The notes beneath the pieces were generated by a model that worked only from the letters and a program-made list of their open reading frames with translations, did not search any database and was not told the DNA's origin. The position numbers and the translations under genes were made by a program. A stretch of DNA of 56,713 nt. It comes from Saccoglossus kowalevskii (taxonomy: Eukaryota; Hemichordata; Enteropneusta; Harrimaniidae). The stretch is from contig NW_003124897.1 of NCBI RefSeq assembly GCF_000003605.2, positions 354,574 to 411,286 on the forward strand. Reading direction: 5' to 3'. This document shows positions 37,201 through 46,365 of the stretch, in pieces. How positions within the stretch are numbered: position 1 is the first letter of the stretch; every line of letters begins with the position of its first letter.

Positions 37201-39134
37201 AATATGGAATGATTATGCGCGTAAGCGTCCTCTAATAATAAAAACAAACATGGCTGCCACCAGGGCTTGACCAGACTCCACACAAAGAAGTTCGCTGATT
37301 CTGTTCTAAACTTTTTGGATTTCTGCATTCCCATGATGTATCCTTTGTAGGAAAAGATGTATAATTGTGAAGATACCTCAAAGTATGCACTCAGACAGTA
37401 CGCCGTTGACCTTCGCTGTGCTTTGATACTTCCGCTGTATTGTCTTCATGCATACTTTGACGTATCCTCGTAATAACTTCGTATTCTCAAATATAAAATT
37501 TTGATTTCACTTAAACAATAGGATAGTCTATTTTTACACAAAAGATTGACTTTAAACCCATTGTACTTTCAATTTATTGTAGCCATGTGTGTAAAGAGTC
37601 GTCCTGTGTATTTTGCTGAAAGATTGCATCGTTCAATGCATGGTCTTGGTACAGATGACCACACGTTAATACGAGTAGTCGTCTCAAGATCTGAGGTGAG
37701 GCCATTTTTTTACTCTACCATCTATTTTTCAACCCAACCATCTTTTGGCTCTATCTTTCATCTTTTGATTCTATCATTGGTCTTTTGACTCATCTTTTGA
37801 CTCACTATTTGTCTTTTGAATCTACAGTTTGTCTTTCAAATCTACTGTTTATATATGCATCTTTTAACTCTACCATCCATTTTTTGACTCTATCATCCAT
37901 CTTTTGACTCTACCATTCATTTTTGTACTCTACCATCCGTCTTTTGACTCTACCTCCATCTTTTGACTCTACCATCCATCTTTTGACTCTGCCATTCATT
38001 TTCTGACTCTACCATTCATCTTTTTACTCTACCTCCATCTTTTGACTCTACCATCCATCTTTTGACTCTGCCATTCATTTTCTGACTCTACCATTTTTTG
38101 ACTCTACCATCCATCTTTTGACTCAAACTCCATCATTTGACTCTCCAATCCATCTTTTGACTCTTCCATCCATATTTTAACTCTACCATCCATCATTTGA
38201 CTCTCCCAACCATCATTTGACTCTTCCATCCATCCTTTGACTACACCATTCATTATTTTACTCTCCCATCTATCATTTTACTCTTCCATCCAATTTTTTA
38301 CTCTTCCATCCAATGATCCATCTTTTGACTCTACCCTTCATCTTTTGACTCTACCATCTGTCTTTTGACTCTATTATCTATCCAAAGAGTTGTAAGACAC
38401 TTTACAGTATAGTTTGTTCAGTAATATTCATGTCAGAATATTGCTTCTCCTCCTTTTCAGAAACCTTAGAATGTCTCTCTGATTTACTCATTGAATTTAA
38501 CAAGTTGATTGTTTTTAGCACAGACCCAAAGCAGAATTCAATACATTATGAGATTTTAGTTTGCCCAGATAAAAAATTGCATAGTCGTTGAGCGGAAAAA
38601 TCATTCAGTGTTCAAAATGTATAACTTAATTGTGCATCTCATAATCACTGAACTTGGTACATGGCTAGATTTATTTAAGGGCTTTCAACAACATGAACTA
38701 CAACGTTAACAACATGTAAATGACCTTGTGCTGATAGTGATGTTTCACCATGCAATACAGTACTAGTACAATGTAAAATCTGTATTAGTAACCACGGATT
38801 CTATTAAAATGGAACAATCCAACAGAGGGGATGCAGCTTCTATTAGAGCATGTACACATATGAGAAATGGTGACTATTTGGTTCTTAATTGTCCAAAATA
38901 AATGGGTGTGGCTACTAATACAGATTCTACAGTAATTTCATAGATATGGGCATACTTTATGTCCTAATTATTCAATAACAATATGACAATTTTTCTTTTT
39001 TTTTCAAGATTGATCTGGTGGAAATTAAAGAAGCATTTTTGGAGAGATATTTAAAGACACTTTATTTGTATATAGAGCAAGACACCAGCGGTGACTACAG
39101 AAAACTACTTCTCTCAATTGTCGGCAAAAACTAA
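28215..39134 (+). CDS. ANXA7: Annexin A7/A11-like protein, complete, 14 coding exons, 539 residues
   Basis: Calcium-dependent phospholipid-binding protein. Coding exons: 28215-28352, 29769-29886, 30250-30507, 31677-31709, 33356-33405, 34804-34960, 35220-35314, 35409-35522, 35928-36018, 36157-36236, 36368-36538, 36885-36960, 37583-37695 and 39009-39134. All have GT-AG borders and compatible phases; together 1620 nt including TAA. Residues 1-226 are a Gly-Tyr-Pro then Gln-Tyr rich region; 227-539 are four annexin repeats with calcium loops GLGTDE (250), GLGTNE (322), GKWGTDE (405) and GLGTDD (481). The long GYPPP-type N-terminus plus the core sequence indicate the A7/A11 class rather than A5 or A6. 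In vertebrates these bind ALG-2 and act in vesicle and granule tethering. The ATG at 28215 follows an acceptor at 28190, so a non-coding first exon is expected upstream. Confidence 0.96.
30852..31162. mobile_element. MITE with 27-bp TIRs and exact 9-bp target duplication (Mutator-like)
   Basis: A 311-bp element between annexin coding exons 3 and 4. The left end is GGCTTAGTCTTTTCCACAAA and the right end is the complement of GGCTTAGTCTTTTCCACGAA; TIRs are about 27 bp with two mismatches. It is directly bordered by GAAAATAGT at 30843-30851 and again at 31163-31171. A 9-bp duplication is the hallmark of Mutator-like elements. The inner edges carry AACCCTAACC / GGTTAGGGTT. No transposase frame. 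Confidence 0.88.
32470..32770. repeat. Imperfect ~50-60 bp tandem repeat in annexin intron
   Basis: About five diverged units built on CTAGACTGGTTAAAATGA and TTAACACTTGACT (variants CTAGACTTGTTGAAATGA, CTAGGCCTGCTAAAATGA, CTAGACTGACTGAAATGA). Period is irregular. Non-coding. Confidence 0.7.
32826..33330 (+). repeat. Dispersed AGCTCCGCTG element, annexin intron copy
   Basis: Begins TAGCTCCGCTGGTCGACACA and ends AACAGCGGAGCTATCTCAGC. The interior has the same TGATATTTTCGACTTC and GGACCTCTCTCAGATTTGTT blocks as the copy at 4119-4815, in the opposite orientation, with fewer internal tandem units. The end lies only a few tens of bases before the acceptor of exon 33356-33405. Confidence 0.75.
33664..33790 (+). 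mobile_element. TTAA-ended element, truncated copy
   Basis: Begins TTAACCTTTTCACCATCTG and continues with a TCTTTTCATCA and TATAGTCTATTCC block, matching the start of the elements at 10843-11286 (minus strand), 41789 and 52642. The right end cannot be found. Confidence 0.55.
33838..34690 (+). repeat. Dispersed repeat with ~304-bp internal duplication
   Basis: Starts with a GC-richer block containing CGTTCCGTCAGTACGTACGT and GGAGCTATATCTCACCCATT. Two successive units share CAAAGTTGGTATGATGATCA (near 34096 and 34401), followed by CATACATATTGGGTT and an AATATGGCTGACTGG block; the offset is about 304 bp. Short open frames in it are by-products. Confidence 0.7.
34804..35522 (+). other. Annexin repeat 1 (coding exons 6-8)
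   Basis: Residues about 227-305. Type II calcium loop KGLGTDE crosses the exon 34804-34960 / 35220-35314 joint. At the downstream position where A5 and A7 have the acidic ligand (SGxxE), this protein reads SGDLKE, so the usual Glu position is Lys298, with Asp296 and Glu299 nearby. Whether calcium is still bound is unknown. Confidence 0.85.
35204..35217. promoter_or_regulatory. Palindromic X-box GTTGCCATGGTAAC over a splice acceptor
   Basis: A perfect palindrome directly abutting the AG of annexin exon 35220-35314. It matches the RFX X-box, but at this place it also supplies part of the acceptor context, so it may have no DNA-binding role. Confidence 0.3.
35520..36236 (+). other. Annexin repeat 2 (coding exons 8-10)
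   Basis: Residues about 306-378. Calcium loop GLGTNE opens exon 35928-36018. The acidic ligand is kept in [14 protein letters not shown]. The [10 protein letters not shown] block is highly similar to vertebrate A7. Confidence 0.85.
36368..36960 (+). other. Annexin repeat 3 (coding exons 11-12)
   Basis: Residues 379-460. Starts with the linker [18 protein letters not shown]; calcium loop GKWGTDE at 405-411. The downstream acidic position of A5/A7 (SGxxE) reads SGDVR here, with Arg454 in place of Glu and Asp452 two residues before, the same pattern as in repeat 1. Confidence 0.85.
37700..38395 (+). repeat. ~20-bp pyrimidine-rich minisatellite in the last annexin intron
   Basis: Some 30 imperfect units of TCTACCATCCATCTTTTGAC beginning right after the donor of exon 37583-37695. 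Variants include CATTCATTTTCTGACTC and CATCATTTGACTCTCC. The coding strand is strongly pyrimidine-rich. Confidence 0.92.
38771..38932 (+). mobile_element. MITE, TGTAAAATCTGTATTAG family
   Basis: Left end TGTAAAATCTGTATTAGTA; right end CTACTAATACAGATTCTACA G, its complement, followed by TA. The interior matches 8031-8158 on the opposite strand (AGCTTCTATTAGAGCATGTA; CACATATGAGAAATG). About 160 bp, lying about 75 bp upstream of the last annexin exon. Confidence 0.75.
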
Positions 39135-39660
39135 AAATACTCAAACTCTGAATTTGACTGTGAAAACCGGAACCTACTTAAAGCATCACTGACATCATGT
39201 CGCTTTGTTTTAATTATGCCTATCTAATAACTATACTCCTAAAATTATTTACCAAACAGTGTGACCTCTGAAGAGGACTTATTTTGTAGACATTCTGAGT
39301 CAAAATGGAATCCTCTAAAATCAAGTTTTAGACAAATATTTTATGTGACTATAGGTGACTCAAGCACAAACAAAAATGTTGTGGCTCCTGATTTCCTTAG
39401 TTTTCACAATATTTTGTTTAAAAATGTACAAATTGTACAAAAATCAGATGATTTTTCAGGATCACTATATCATTGTTTATCAATAACACGCCAGAGAATT
39501 AACACAACTCCATGCATCACAGCAAATCTTTGTGTGTTCATGTCAGTGTCATATCAGCTTAGAGATCACACTGTTACTTCTTTTTAAAACCTGTGAACAT
39601 TATAATTCCGTCTGTTTTGTTCTAAATAAACTATTTAACTAAATAAAAGGAGATTATGAA
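39135..39660 (+). other. Annexin 3' UTR with two poly(A) signals
   Basis: After the TAA at 39132-39134, the first AATAAA lies at 39625-39630 and a second at 39642-39647. A UTR of about 500 nt is therefore likely. A 108-codon open frame inside it has no recognisable product and is taken as chance. Confidence 0.65.
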
Positions 39661-41390
39661 AAATGTTGATCGCAACTTTTCTGGTGCTGAACATATTTTT
39701 CATTAGTTGATAAAGTGCGCCCTCACTGTTTGCTCTAGAAATGCAATGATGTTTTTTTCAGAATAATACCATATATGGTAATATTCATCTCCAGAGTAGA
39801 GGAAGATGTCAAAGTAATTGGATGTTTATATTTGTTATGTATATCTGTGTATATATTCTTAATACATCTATGATAGATAAATAGATATAGAATATATTAT
39901 ATCAAAGATTTGTCTGTAGATCAGATTAGCTTCATAATTATTATGTTTATTGTATATCTAGAATTGTATTGTTTTTCGACACAAACACACATAAATATGC
40001 ATGTGAACTCAGATATATAATTCAATTATATAATTATTAAAACAAATACAAAAAAGTGTAAAATGTTACAATTGTACCACAGAGGTCTTGAATCAACTAT
40101 TGAATCTTGATTTTTTTGTGGGGTTGTATAGCATATAGGAGTGAAGTACAAAAGATCCAATCAATTGAATATATTCAAAGCGTAATTGTTTATTAACACC
40201 TCTCAAATTCGCAACAAATAATGTTACAAATATGATAGATTGCAATAACTTTACGACACATACACCATTACTGTTTTATACACCGTAACTGTCACATACC
40301 CATAATTAATATAATATTTAATGAGACCAATTACCAAATATTACCTATTATTTATCTTGTTTATCAGACATAACAACTTTATCTATTTAATAGTTCTACC
40401 AGGAAAAGATGGGTTTAATACTCGTGTATTGTCGTGGCTCGTGGTTGATTGTCTCTTTAGGACCCTTGTTGTCATCTGCCTTTGATTAACTACTATATGT
40501 ACAAAATATGTTATTTATTTATGCTCCTAAAAGAAGGAGGGCAAGGGGGGATAGCTGGTACAGGTTACAGGAAATAAAACCGGCATTTTACGTTTTTACA
40601 GAAAATAAAATTAAAGTTCTATTTACAATAAAAATAGGTTTTTACACTTTACAGATAAAGCAAATTCAATTTTTATATTTGATAATTTGTGTTTAAGAAT
40701 CAAAATTGGAAATTGCATTAGAATTACAACGTTTTATGTGGAAAATGCTTTATACACTTACAAAAAAAAAAGATCTCTGTGCAAATTACGAACGAATAAT
40801 AGAGCTGATTACATTTATTATGAAAATAAAAACAATCGATTACAGCTTACGAAAATAAAAACAATTGATTACAGCTTACGAAAATACCCCTTGCCGACCC
40901 TCCTAAAACTTTCAATAATATATTCCAATATTCTTTTTTTTTAATTTGTTGCATGAAAATAATTTGTTGTATATGTCTGGATTTTGAGAACAGCAGCCTA
41001 ACAGAAAACCTCATTAGCGAAATACAATCAATTGGATCTTTTTCTCACGGTTTTGCCAGATTTTGTGCTTTTTCTTGGAATGAGCATTTAAACTGATTAG
41101 AGAGTATGATAATAAAGCAATTTCATCTTGTAGTGTGTTTATTTACTGATGTCAATTATGTAAAAATTAGGAATTATAATTTTCATCAAAGTTTTTTACT
41201 TATTTCCTTGTACATATGGAAACTAGTGTTAATTGGCCAACGTTATAAATTTGAATAAAATTGAGCTCTGTGCTTTGTACATTTCTACAAGATAGCTGTC
41301 AAATGGTGTATCAATAAAGGGAAATTGTATCTTTCACCATTTAAACAGTCTCTTATTTTTTTTCTAATGCTATGTAAGATCAAGACTTTA
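39661..41390. other. Intergenic, no gene seen
   Basis: AT-rich sequence with short frames. I see no exon, tRNA or clear transposon. Two adjacent near-copies of AAAATAAAAACAATYGATTA plus CAGCTTACG (about 40821-40880) form a small tandem duplication. Confidence 0.5.
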
Positions 41391-41391
41391 A

Positions 41392-41538
41392 ATCAAGTGC
41401 AATTTAAAGCGCGGTGGTCGTCGCGTGTTTGAATTTCATGTAAATAAACAATGTATTTTACACGCGTTGTATACGTCGCTATGAGTTCCATATCGAACAG
41501 GACGCGGCACAATGACTGCTGACCTTTAACCTTACAAA
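41392..41538. mobile_element. MITE-like element TTTAAAGCGCGGTGGTCGTC
   Basis: Starts TTTAAAGCGCGGTGGTCGTC and ends GACCTTTAA. It shares the core TTTCATGTAAATAAACAATG, then GCGTTGTATACGTCG, with the copy at 41991-42122. Related ends are found at 56419-56583. Confidence 0.65.
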
Positions 41539-41788
41539 CCCTAATGGATAGAAAAACTGTGACAAACATTTTATTCTTCAACTTAGTTTTGTGATATTGT
41601 TTTGTCCATGATGAATTTGCTGTAATTTGTTTCCACTGTATGATTACTTTTTTCAAACTTCGGTGTGCAGAATTTTTTCCCGGCTATTGATGTCTGTAGG
41701 ATTTATTTTCATCCTTTTTTCCTGTGCATTCCCCCCCCAATTGTGCCACAGCCTTCCAAGTTTCGGATGGGCAACCACTAAATTAAAA

Positions 41789-41994
41789 TTGAACCTGTTC
41801 ACCATCAGTTCCTTCTTTTCATCACAAAATAGCGCTGTTGACAGTCTGCAGTTTTCTTCAGTAGCTTGGGACAAAAATAGCCAATTTTTTGAATAAAAAC
41901 TTAATATTAACTCACATTTTAGTTATTTTTAACCCAAATTAGTATTAATTTTAAGAAAAATGTTGGCGAGACAGTCTGGTGATGAAAAGATTAA
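41789..41994 (+). mobile_element. TTAA-ended element, intergenic copy
   Basis: Left part CCTGTTCACCATCAGTTCC, right end AGTCTGGTGATGAAAAGATT AA. It matches 10843-11286 read on the minus strand, including the CAAAATAGC..AGTCTGC block where the other copy carries the nested MITE. Its terminal TTAA is shared with the next element at 41991. Confidence 0.7.
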
Positions 41995-42122
41995 AGCGTG
42001 GTGATCGTCACGCAGCACGTGTTCGGATTTCATGTAAATAAACAATGTATTTACATGCGTTGTATACGTCGATATGAGTCCCATATCGTACAAGACTTGA
42101 TGCGACGACTGCCGCCCTTTAA
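41991..42122. mobile_element. MITE-like element TTAAAGCGTGGTGATCGTCA
   Basis: Second copy of the family at 41392-41538, ending CTGCCGCCCTTTAA. It begins at the TTAA that ends the preceding element, so the two are back to back. Confidence 0.65.
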
Positions 42123-42368
42123 TGAGTCGGTGAGTAATACAATTATTTGTTAGTAGTGGATTTTATTTTTACTTACAAACACGATCGGTTCATCAAATTT
42201 CCTAGCAGCAAAAATTAAATGATTTGGAGTATTTTGTTTATTTTGTACTATTATCACATAAACAATAAAGAAACAAAAATGCTTACATAATTGGCTTTAT
42301 TATTCAAACATGAATATGGTCAATCAATTGGAATCTTTTTAGTGGTGATGCTTGTTTGGTCATATGTG

Positions 42369-42512
42369 TATAGCGCCCTCTGTGGGATGTTTCGCAATAT
42401 TCTTCTAATGTACATTTTATATGGCATAAAAGCCGAAAAGTGATCGTGACAAACTTACTTTCTGTGCTAGTCACACAGAAATTTCTAAACACACTTTATA
42501 GAGGGCGCTATA
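42369..42512. mobile_element. Short MITE with perfect 13-bp TIR TATAGCGCCCTCT
   Basis: TATAGCGCCCTCT at 42369-42381 and AGAGGGCGCTATA at 42500-42512 are exact complements. The element is 144 bp and non-coding. The same GAGGGCGCTAT motif reappears twice near 50272 and 50347. No clear target duplication. Confidence 0.7.
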
Positions 42513-42825
42513 TTGAAATATAAATAAATTTTAAAGACTTGTATACGGAATTTCTTATTACGTAATGGATTTAAATGGATCTATTACTTATTCCGCTTAT
42601 TCTGCAGCTGCAACGACAATATTACGAGAAGACCACATTCTCGTGATAGCTTTTATCTAATAATTCAGCTGATGTAACAATATTAAATAACTATTGATCA
42701 CATATGTGTTGTTACGCGATGTTTTTTTTTTATTCACCTGACTGTGCAGTTATCATGTTTGTAATACAGGAAATAGCGTTTCAGAGGGTCTATATTTCAA
42801 TTTTTTAAGAAGGATAATGCCCCAG

Positions 42826-42868
42826 ACCCCCCCCCACCCCCCGTGTGTGTGTGTGTGGGGGGGGGGGC
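42826..42868. repeat. C-tract, (GT)n, G-tract
   Basis: A run of Cs broken by one A, then about seven GT dinucleotides, then eleven Gs. The arms can pair to form a hairpin with a GT loop; the G run could form a quadruplex. Confidence 0.85.
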
Positions 42869-43300
42869 TTGCAAAAAATACCGACAGGGGTGTGTAGCTG
42901 GTTGTTTGAAACCCCTACCTCTTATCAGACAGAAATAAACTCAAATTGCCTACCCCCTTTTCAGACAAACTGAATATTTGACACCCCTTTCCAGACAGTA
43001 AGCATAAATGGTACCAAGGGGAAAGCAGTTCAACTCCCGGAGATGGACTTTGACGACCGAAATAAGGTTACAAAAAGACAAAATCCGCTTCATTCTCCTG
43101 ATTGTTGGATCACCCAAGCTCTAGAGACAGTCTTTGGAAAATATGGACCCCTTTTTAGAGAGAAATAATGAAAAATGGATACCCCTTTTCAGACCTACAG
43201 GGTAAAATAACATACCCCCTTTCAGACAGAAGTGGTGTTGGGACCCATTTCGGCGGCACATATACATGTAACACTTCAATGTGAGTAACCCCCCCGGGCC
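42869..43300 (+). repeat. Dispersed repeat with CCCCTTTTCAGACAG units
   Basis: At least five imperfect units containing ACCCCYTTTCAGACAGAA and AAATGGATACC, followed by a conserved-looking tail with GGGACCCATTTCGGCGGCAC and a GTGAGTAACCCCCCCGGGCC end. From general familiarity, this type of repeat is widespread in marine invertebrate genomes; I cannot name it. Confidence 0.6.
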
Positions 43301-43305
43301 CAGAC

Positions 43306-43660
43306 CCCCTAGTAAGGTCGCGCGACATTGGTGAGCAGATCTTGCCCCATGCAACATTTTGTGCCGCTGCCTTTGATGAGACCATGATAAATCGCATTCG
43401 TAATGTCATTTCCTCAACTGATAAACGCTTACAAAGAGTTGTCATTGAAGTTGGTGGAAATGATTGTGATGGGGTCCGTGCATCTTCCCAACCAAGCTTC
43501 ATTTATTAGGCCATTGTCTCATCTGGGAACAGCTATGGATAGCTGGCTTCAGTGAAACCGTGCGAATCAGAAGATGACATCCGAGTCCGCGGCGCAAATG
43601 AATTGCTCATTGATGATGCGATCAACATTTTCTGTAGTGAGGTCATTGTTTTCAGTGTTT
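43306..43660 (+). pseudogene. Decayed coding remnant with a VVIEVGGNDC motif
   Basis: In one plus frame from about 43319 to 43507 the sequence reads on from RDIGEQILPHATF through RVVIEVGGNDCDG before a stop. The hydrophobic strand followed by GGND resembles the GND block of SGNH/GDSL-type hydrolase domains carried by some retroelements. Beyond the stop, another frame reads DIRVRGANELLIDDAINIFC. The frames are broken, so this is a relic if it is coding at all. It directly follows a dispersed repeat, suggesting a transposon origin. Confidence 0.3.
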
Positions 43661-43900
43661 GCCCATAGACCCTCTATATTCCATGTAAAAAATGGAAATC
43701 ACTATTGTTTGAAAGACGTAATCCAACGTTCCACTGGTTCACGTTGTTATGGTAACTCATCGTCATGCCGTCGTTTTCATACTCCCTATTATATACACTG
43801 TTTTATTTGTGGCGGGACTGCAAATGGAGTCTGTAAACATCTATCTCCGGTTCACTGTTGGTCTTGTGACAGTTTACAGTATAAAGTAGACAGCCGATGA
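43574..43900 (+). other. Unrecognised 108-codon frame with Cys/His cluster
   Basis: A plus-strand frame whose last third contains CFICGG, then VCKHLSPVHCWSCD. The spacing of four or more Cys and two His could bind zinc, but I recognise no known finger. It is GC-richer than the flanks and adjoins the remnant at 43306, so the two may be parts of one dead element. Confidence 0.2.
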
Positions 43901-44499
43901 CGACCAAGCCGTTCTCGGACCAGTGTCACATATCGGACTCACGGGATCACAATGGTATAGTTTGTCGCTAATGGGATATTTATCATACTAGTATATAAAA
44001 ACAAAATCGACGAATTAAAGGTTCACCTAAATGCCGACACTTTTAGAGAAAAACTTAGAAGACACATTAACTATTTAACAAAGATATGTATATTCTGGGG
44101 GATTTTAAGATTGTCGTCGGATCCTGGGCTATGTCCTTAATTACATATCGTTATGTACTTTAAATATGTGTCAACTTGATACTCAGTCAACACGACCCAT
44201 GTAAATAATGTTTATCACGAAAACTGGGCTCTCCGATCTCTACATTGCACAGAAAAATCAATTCATCACACACTGCCTTCGATGAGAATTTATTTTTGCG
44301 TGATACCTTGGTACATATTGTTATTATATTGAAAAAAAACACCAAAGAATAAACAAAAGTCTGTATGCAAGTCTAAAAAAAAATCATGAATAATTTTATA
44401 CATACCAGTTGACATTGAAATGAACCTTCTGTACCTGTTTTTTCCTCTGAAACTCCATCAGTTATTACATTAGCTGGTTTGTTGGAAGATCTACAAAGG

Positions 44500-45885
44500 A
44501 GCTCTTTGGCAAGGAATGTCGCCAATACCTAAACATTCCATTATCTTTGGCAAGGAACCCCGATATACCCAGACACAAGGACTCTCCATTATCTTTGGCA
44601 AGGAAACCCACTACACCAGGACTCTCCATTATCTTTGGCAAGAAAACCCACTACACTGGGACTCTCCATTATCTTTTGCAAGGAAACCCACTACACAAAG
44701 ACTCTCCATTATCTTTGGCAAGAAAACCCACTACACTGAGACTCTCCATTATTTTTGGCAAGGAAACCCACTACACCAGGACTCTCCATTATCTTTGGCA
44801 AGAAAACCCACTACACTGGGACTCTCCATTATCTTTTGCAAGGAAACCCACTACACAAAGACTCTCCATTATCTTTGGCAAGGAAACCCACTACACTGAG
44901 ACTCTCCATTCTTTTTGACAAGGAAACCCACTACAGCAGGACTCTCCATTATCTTTGGCAAGAAAACCCACTACACTGGGACTCTCCATTATCTTTGGCA
45001 AGGAGACCCACGACACCAGTACTCTCCATTATCTTTTGCAAGGAAACCCACAACACCTAGATTCTCCATTATCTTTGTAAAGGAAACCCACTACACCAGT
45101 ACTCTCCATTATCTTTGGAAAGGAAACCCACTACACCAGTACTCTCCATTATCTTTGGAAAGGAAACCCACTACACCAGTACTCTCCATTATCTTTGTAA
45201 AAGAAACCCACTACACAAGGACTCTCCATTATCTTTGGCAAGGAAACCCACTACACTGAGACTCTCCATTCTTTTTGGCAAGGAAACCCACTACAGCAGG
45301 ACTCTCCATTATCTTTGGCAAGAAAACCCACTACACTGGGACTCTCCATTATCTTTGACAAGGAAACCCACTACACAAGGACTCTCCATTATCTTTGTAA
45401 AGGAAACCCACTACTAAAGGACTCTCCATTATCTTTGGCAAGGAAACCTACTACACAAGGACTCTCCATTATCTTTGGCAAGGAAACCCACTACACAAAG
45501 ATTCTCCATTATCTTTGTAAAGGAAACCCACTACTAAAGGACTCTCCATTATCTTTGGCAAGGAAACCCACTACACAAGGACTCTCCATTATCTTTGTAA
45601 AGGAAACCCACTGCACCAGGACTCTCCATTATCTTTGGCAAGGAAACCCACTACACAAGGACTCTCCTTTATCTTTGGCAAAGAACCCCACTACACTGGG
45701 GCTCTCCATTATCTTTGACAAATGAACCCACGACATTATCTTTGGCAAGGAAACCCACTACGCAAGGACTCTCCATTATCTTTGGCAAGGAAACACACTA
45801 CACAAGGACTTTCCATTTTTTTGGCAAGGAAACCCACTACACAAGGACTCTCCATTATCTTTGACAAATAAACCCACTTGTTGTT
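44500..45885. repeat. 40-bp minisatellite, block A
   Basis: About 34 head-to-tail 40-bp units; core AAGGAAACCCACTACACAAG then GACTCTCCATTATCTTTGGC. The variable four bases before GACTCT (CCAGG, TGGG, AAAG, TGAG) cycle in order, giving a 160-bp higher-order repeat (44601, 44761, 44921), and 44881-44980 recurs at 45241-45340, offset 360 bp. Long open frames of 100-136 codons are period artefacts. Confidence 0.97.
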
Positions 45886-46365
45886 TATTTCATCAGAATA
45901 AAAAAAATGAAAATACTTAAAGTAATTAAATAGATAAAATAAAAAAAATCTGATGAGGACTGTGAAAATAGTTCTACTGAACTAGTCTAGTCCACAGCCC
46001 TGCCATGCTAGTAAACTTATGTGCATAGGTCATTGACAGACAGAAATTATTAATAATTTTAAATCTATATTAGGAAACAAAATATATGAAAAATACAATT
46101 CATCAATAACTATTTGTCAAAAAAAAAATTAATAAATAACCAAGCAACCAGTTGATATAATATTAATTAAGCTGTTGTGAAACAATTATTAAAATGAATC
46201 AAACTGCTAATCAAACAAAAATAAAAAATATAAATAATGAATTGGTAGGGAAAAAAACAATAAACAAAATCTTCCAAGGAACTAACAAATATGCCCTGGT
46301 TAGCAAATATAACACAAAGAAAATAAAGTAACTAAAATACTAATAATAGTCAAGAAAGATTACAC
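45886..46365. other. AT-rich spacer inside the 40-bp array
   Basis: About 480 bp of non-repeat, very AT-rich sequence separating blocks A and B. It contains CATCAGA (45891-45897) mirrored by TCTGATG (45949-45955) and runs of A. It looks like an insertion that split one array, but no terminal repeats across the whole spacer or target duplication were seen. Confidence 0.6.

Larger units (their letters stand above)
37583..39134 (+). other. Annexin repeat 4 (coding exons 13-14) and C-terminus
   Basis: Residues 461-539. Calcium loop GLGTDD at 481-486; acidic ligand kept in [16 protein letters not shown]. The protein ends IVGKN, close to vertebrate A7. The exons are separated by a 1.3-kb intron filled by a minisatellite and a MITE. 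Confidence 0.87.

Noticed and set aside
39261-39587. 108-codon frame after the annexin stop
   Set aside because: Lies within the likely annexin 3' UTR before the AATAAA signals and matches nothing known.
43121-43502. Minus-strand frames of 78 and 115 codons
   Set aside because: They cover the dispersed CCCCTTTTCAGACAG repeat and read antisense to the GGND relic; no recognisable protein.
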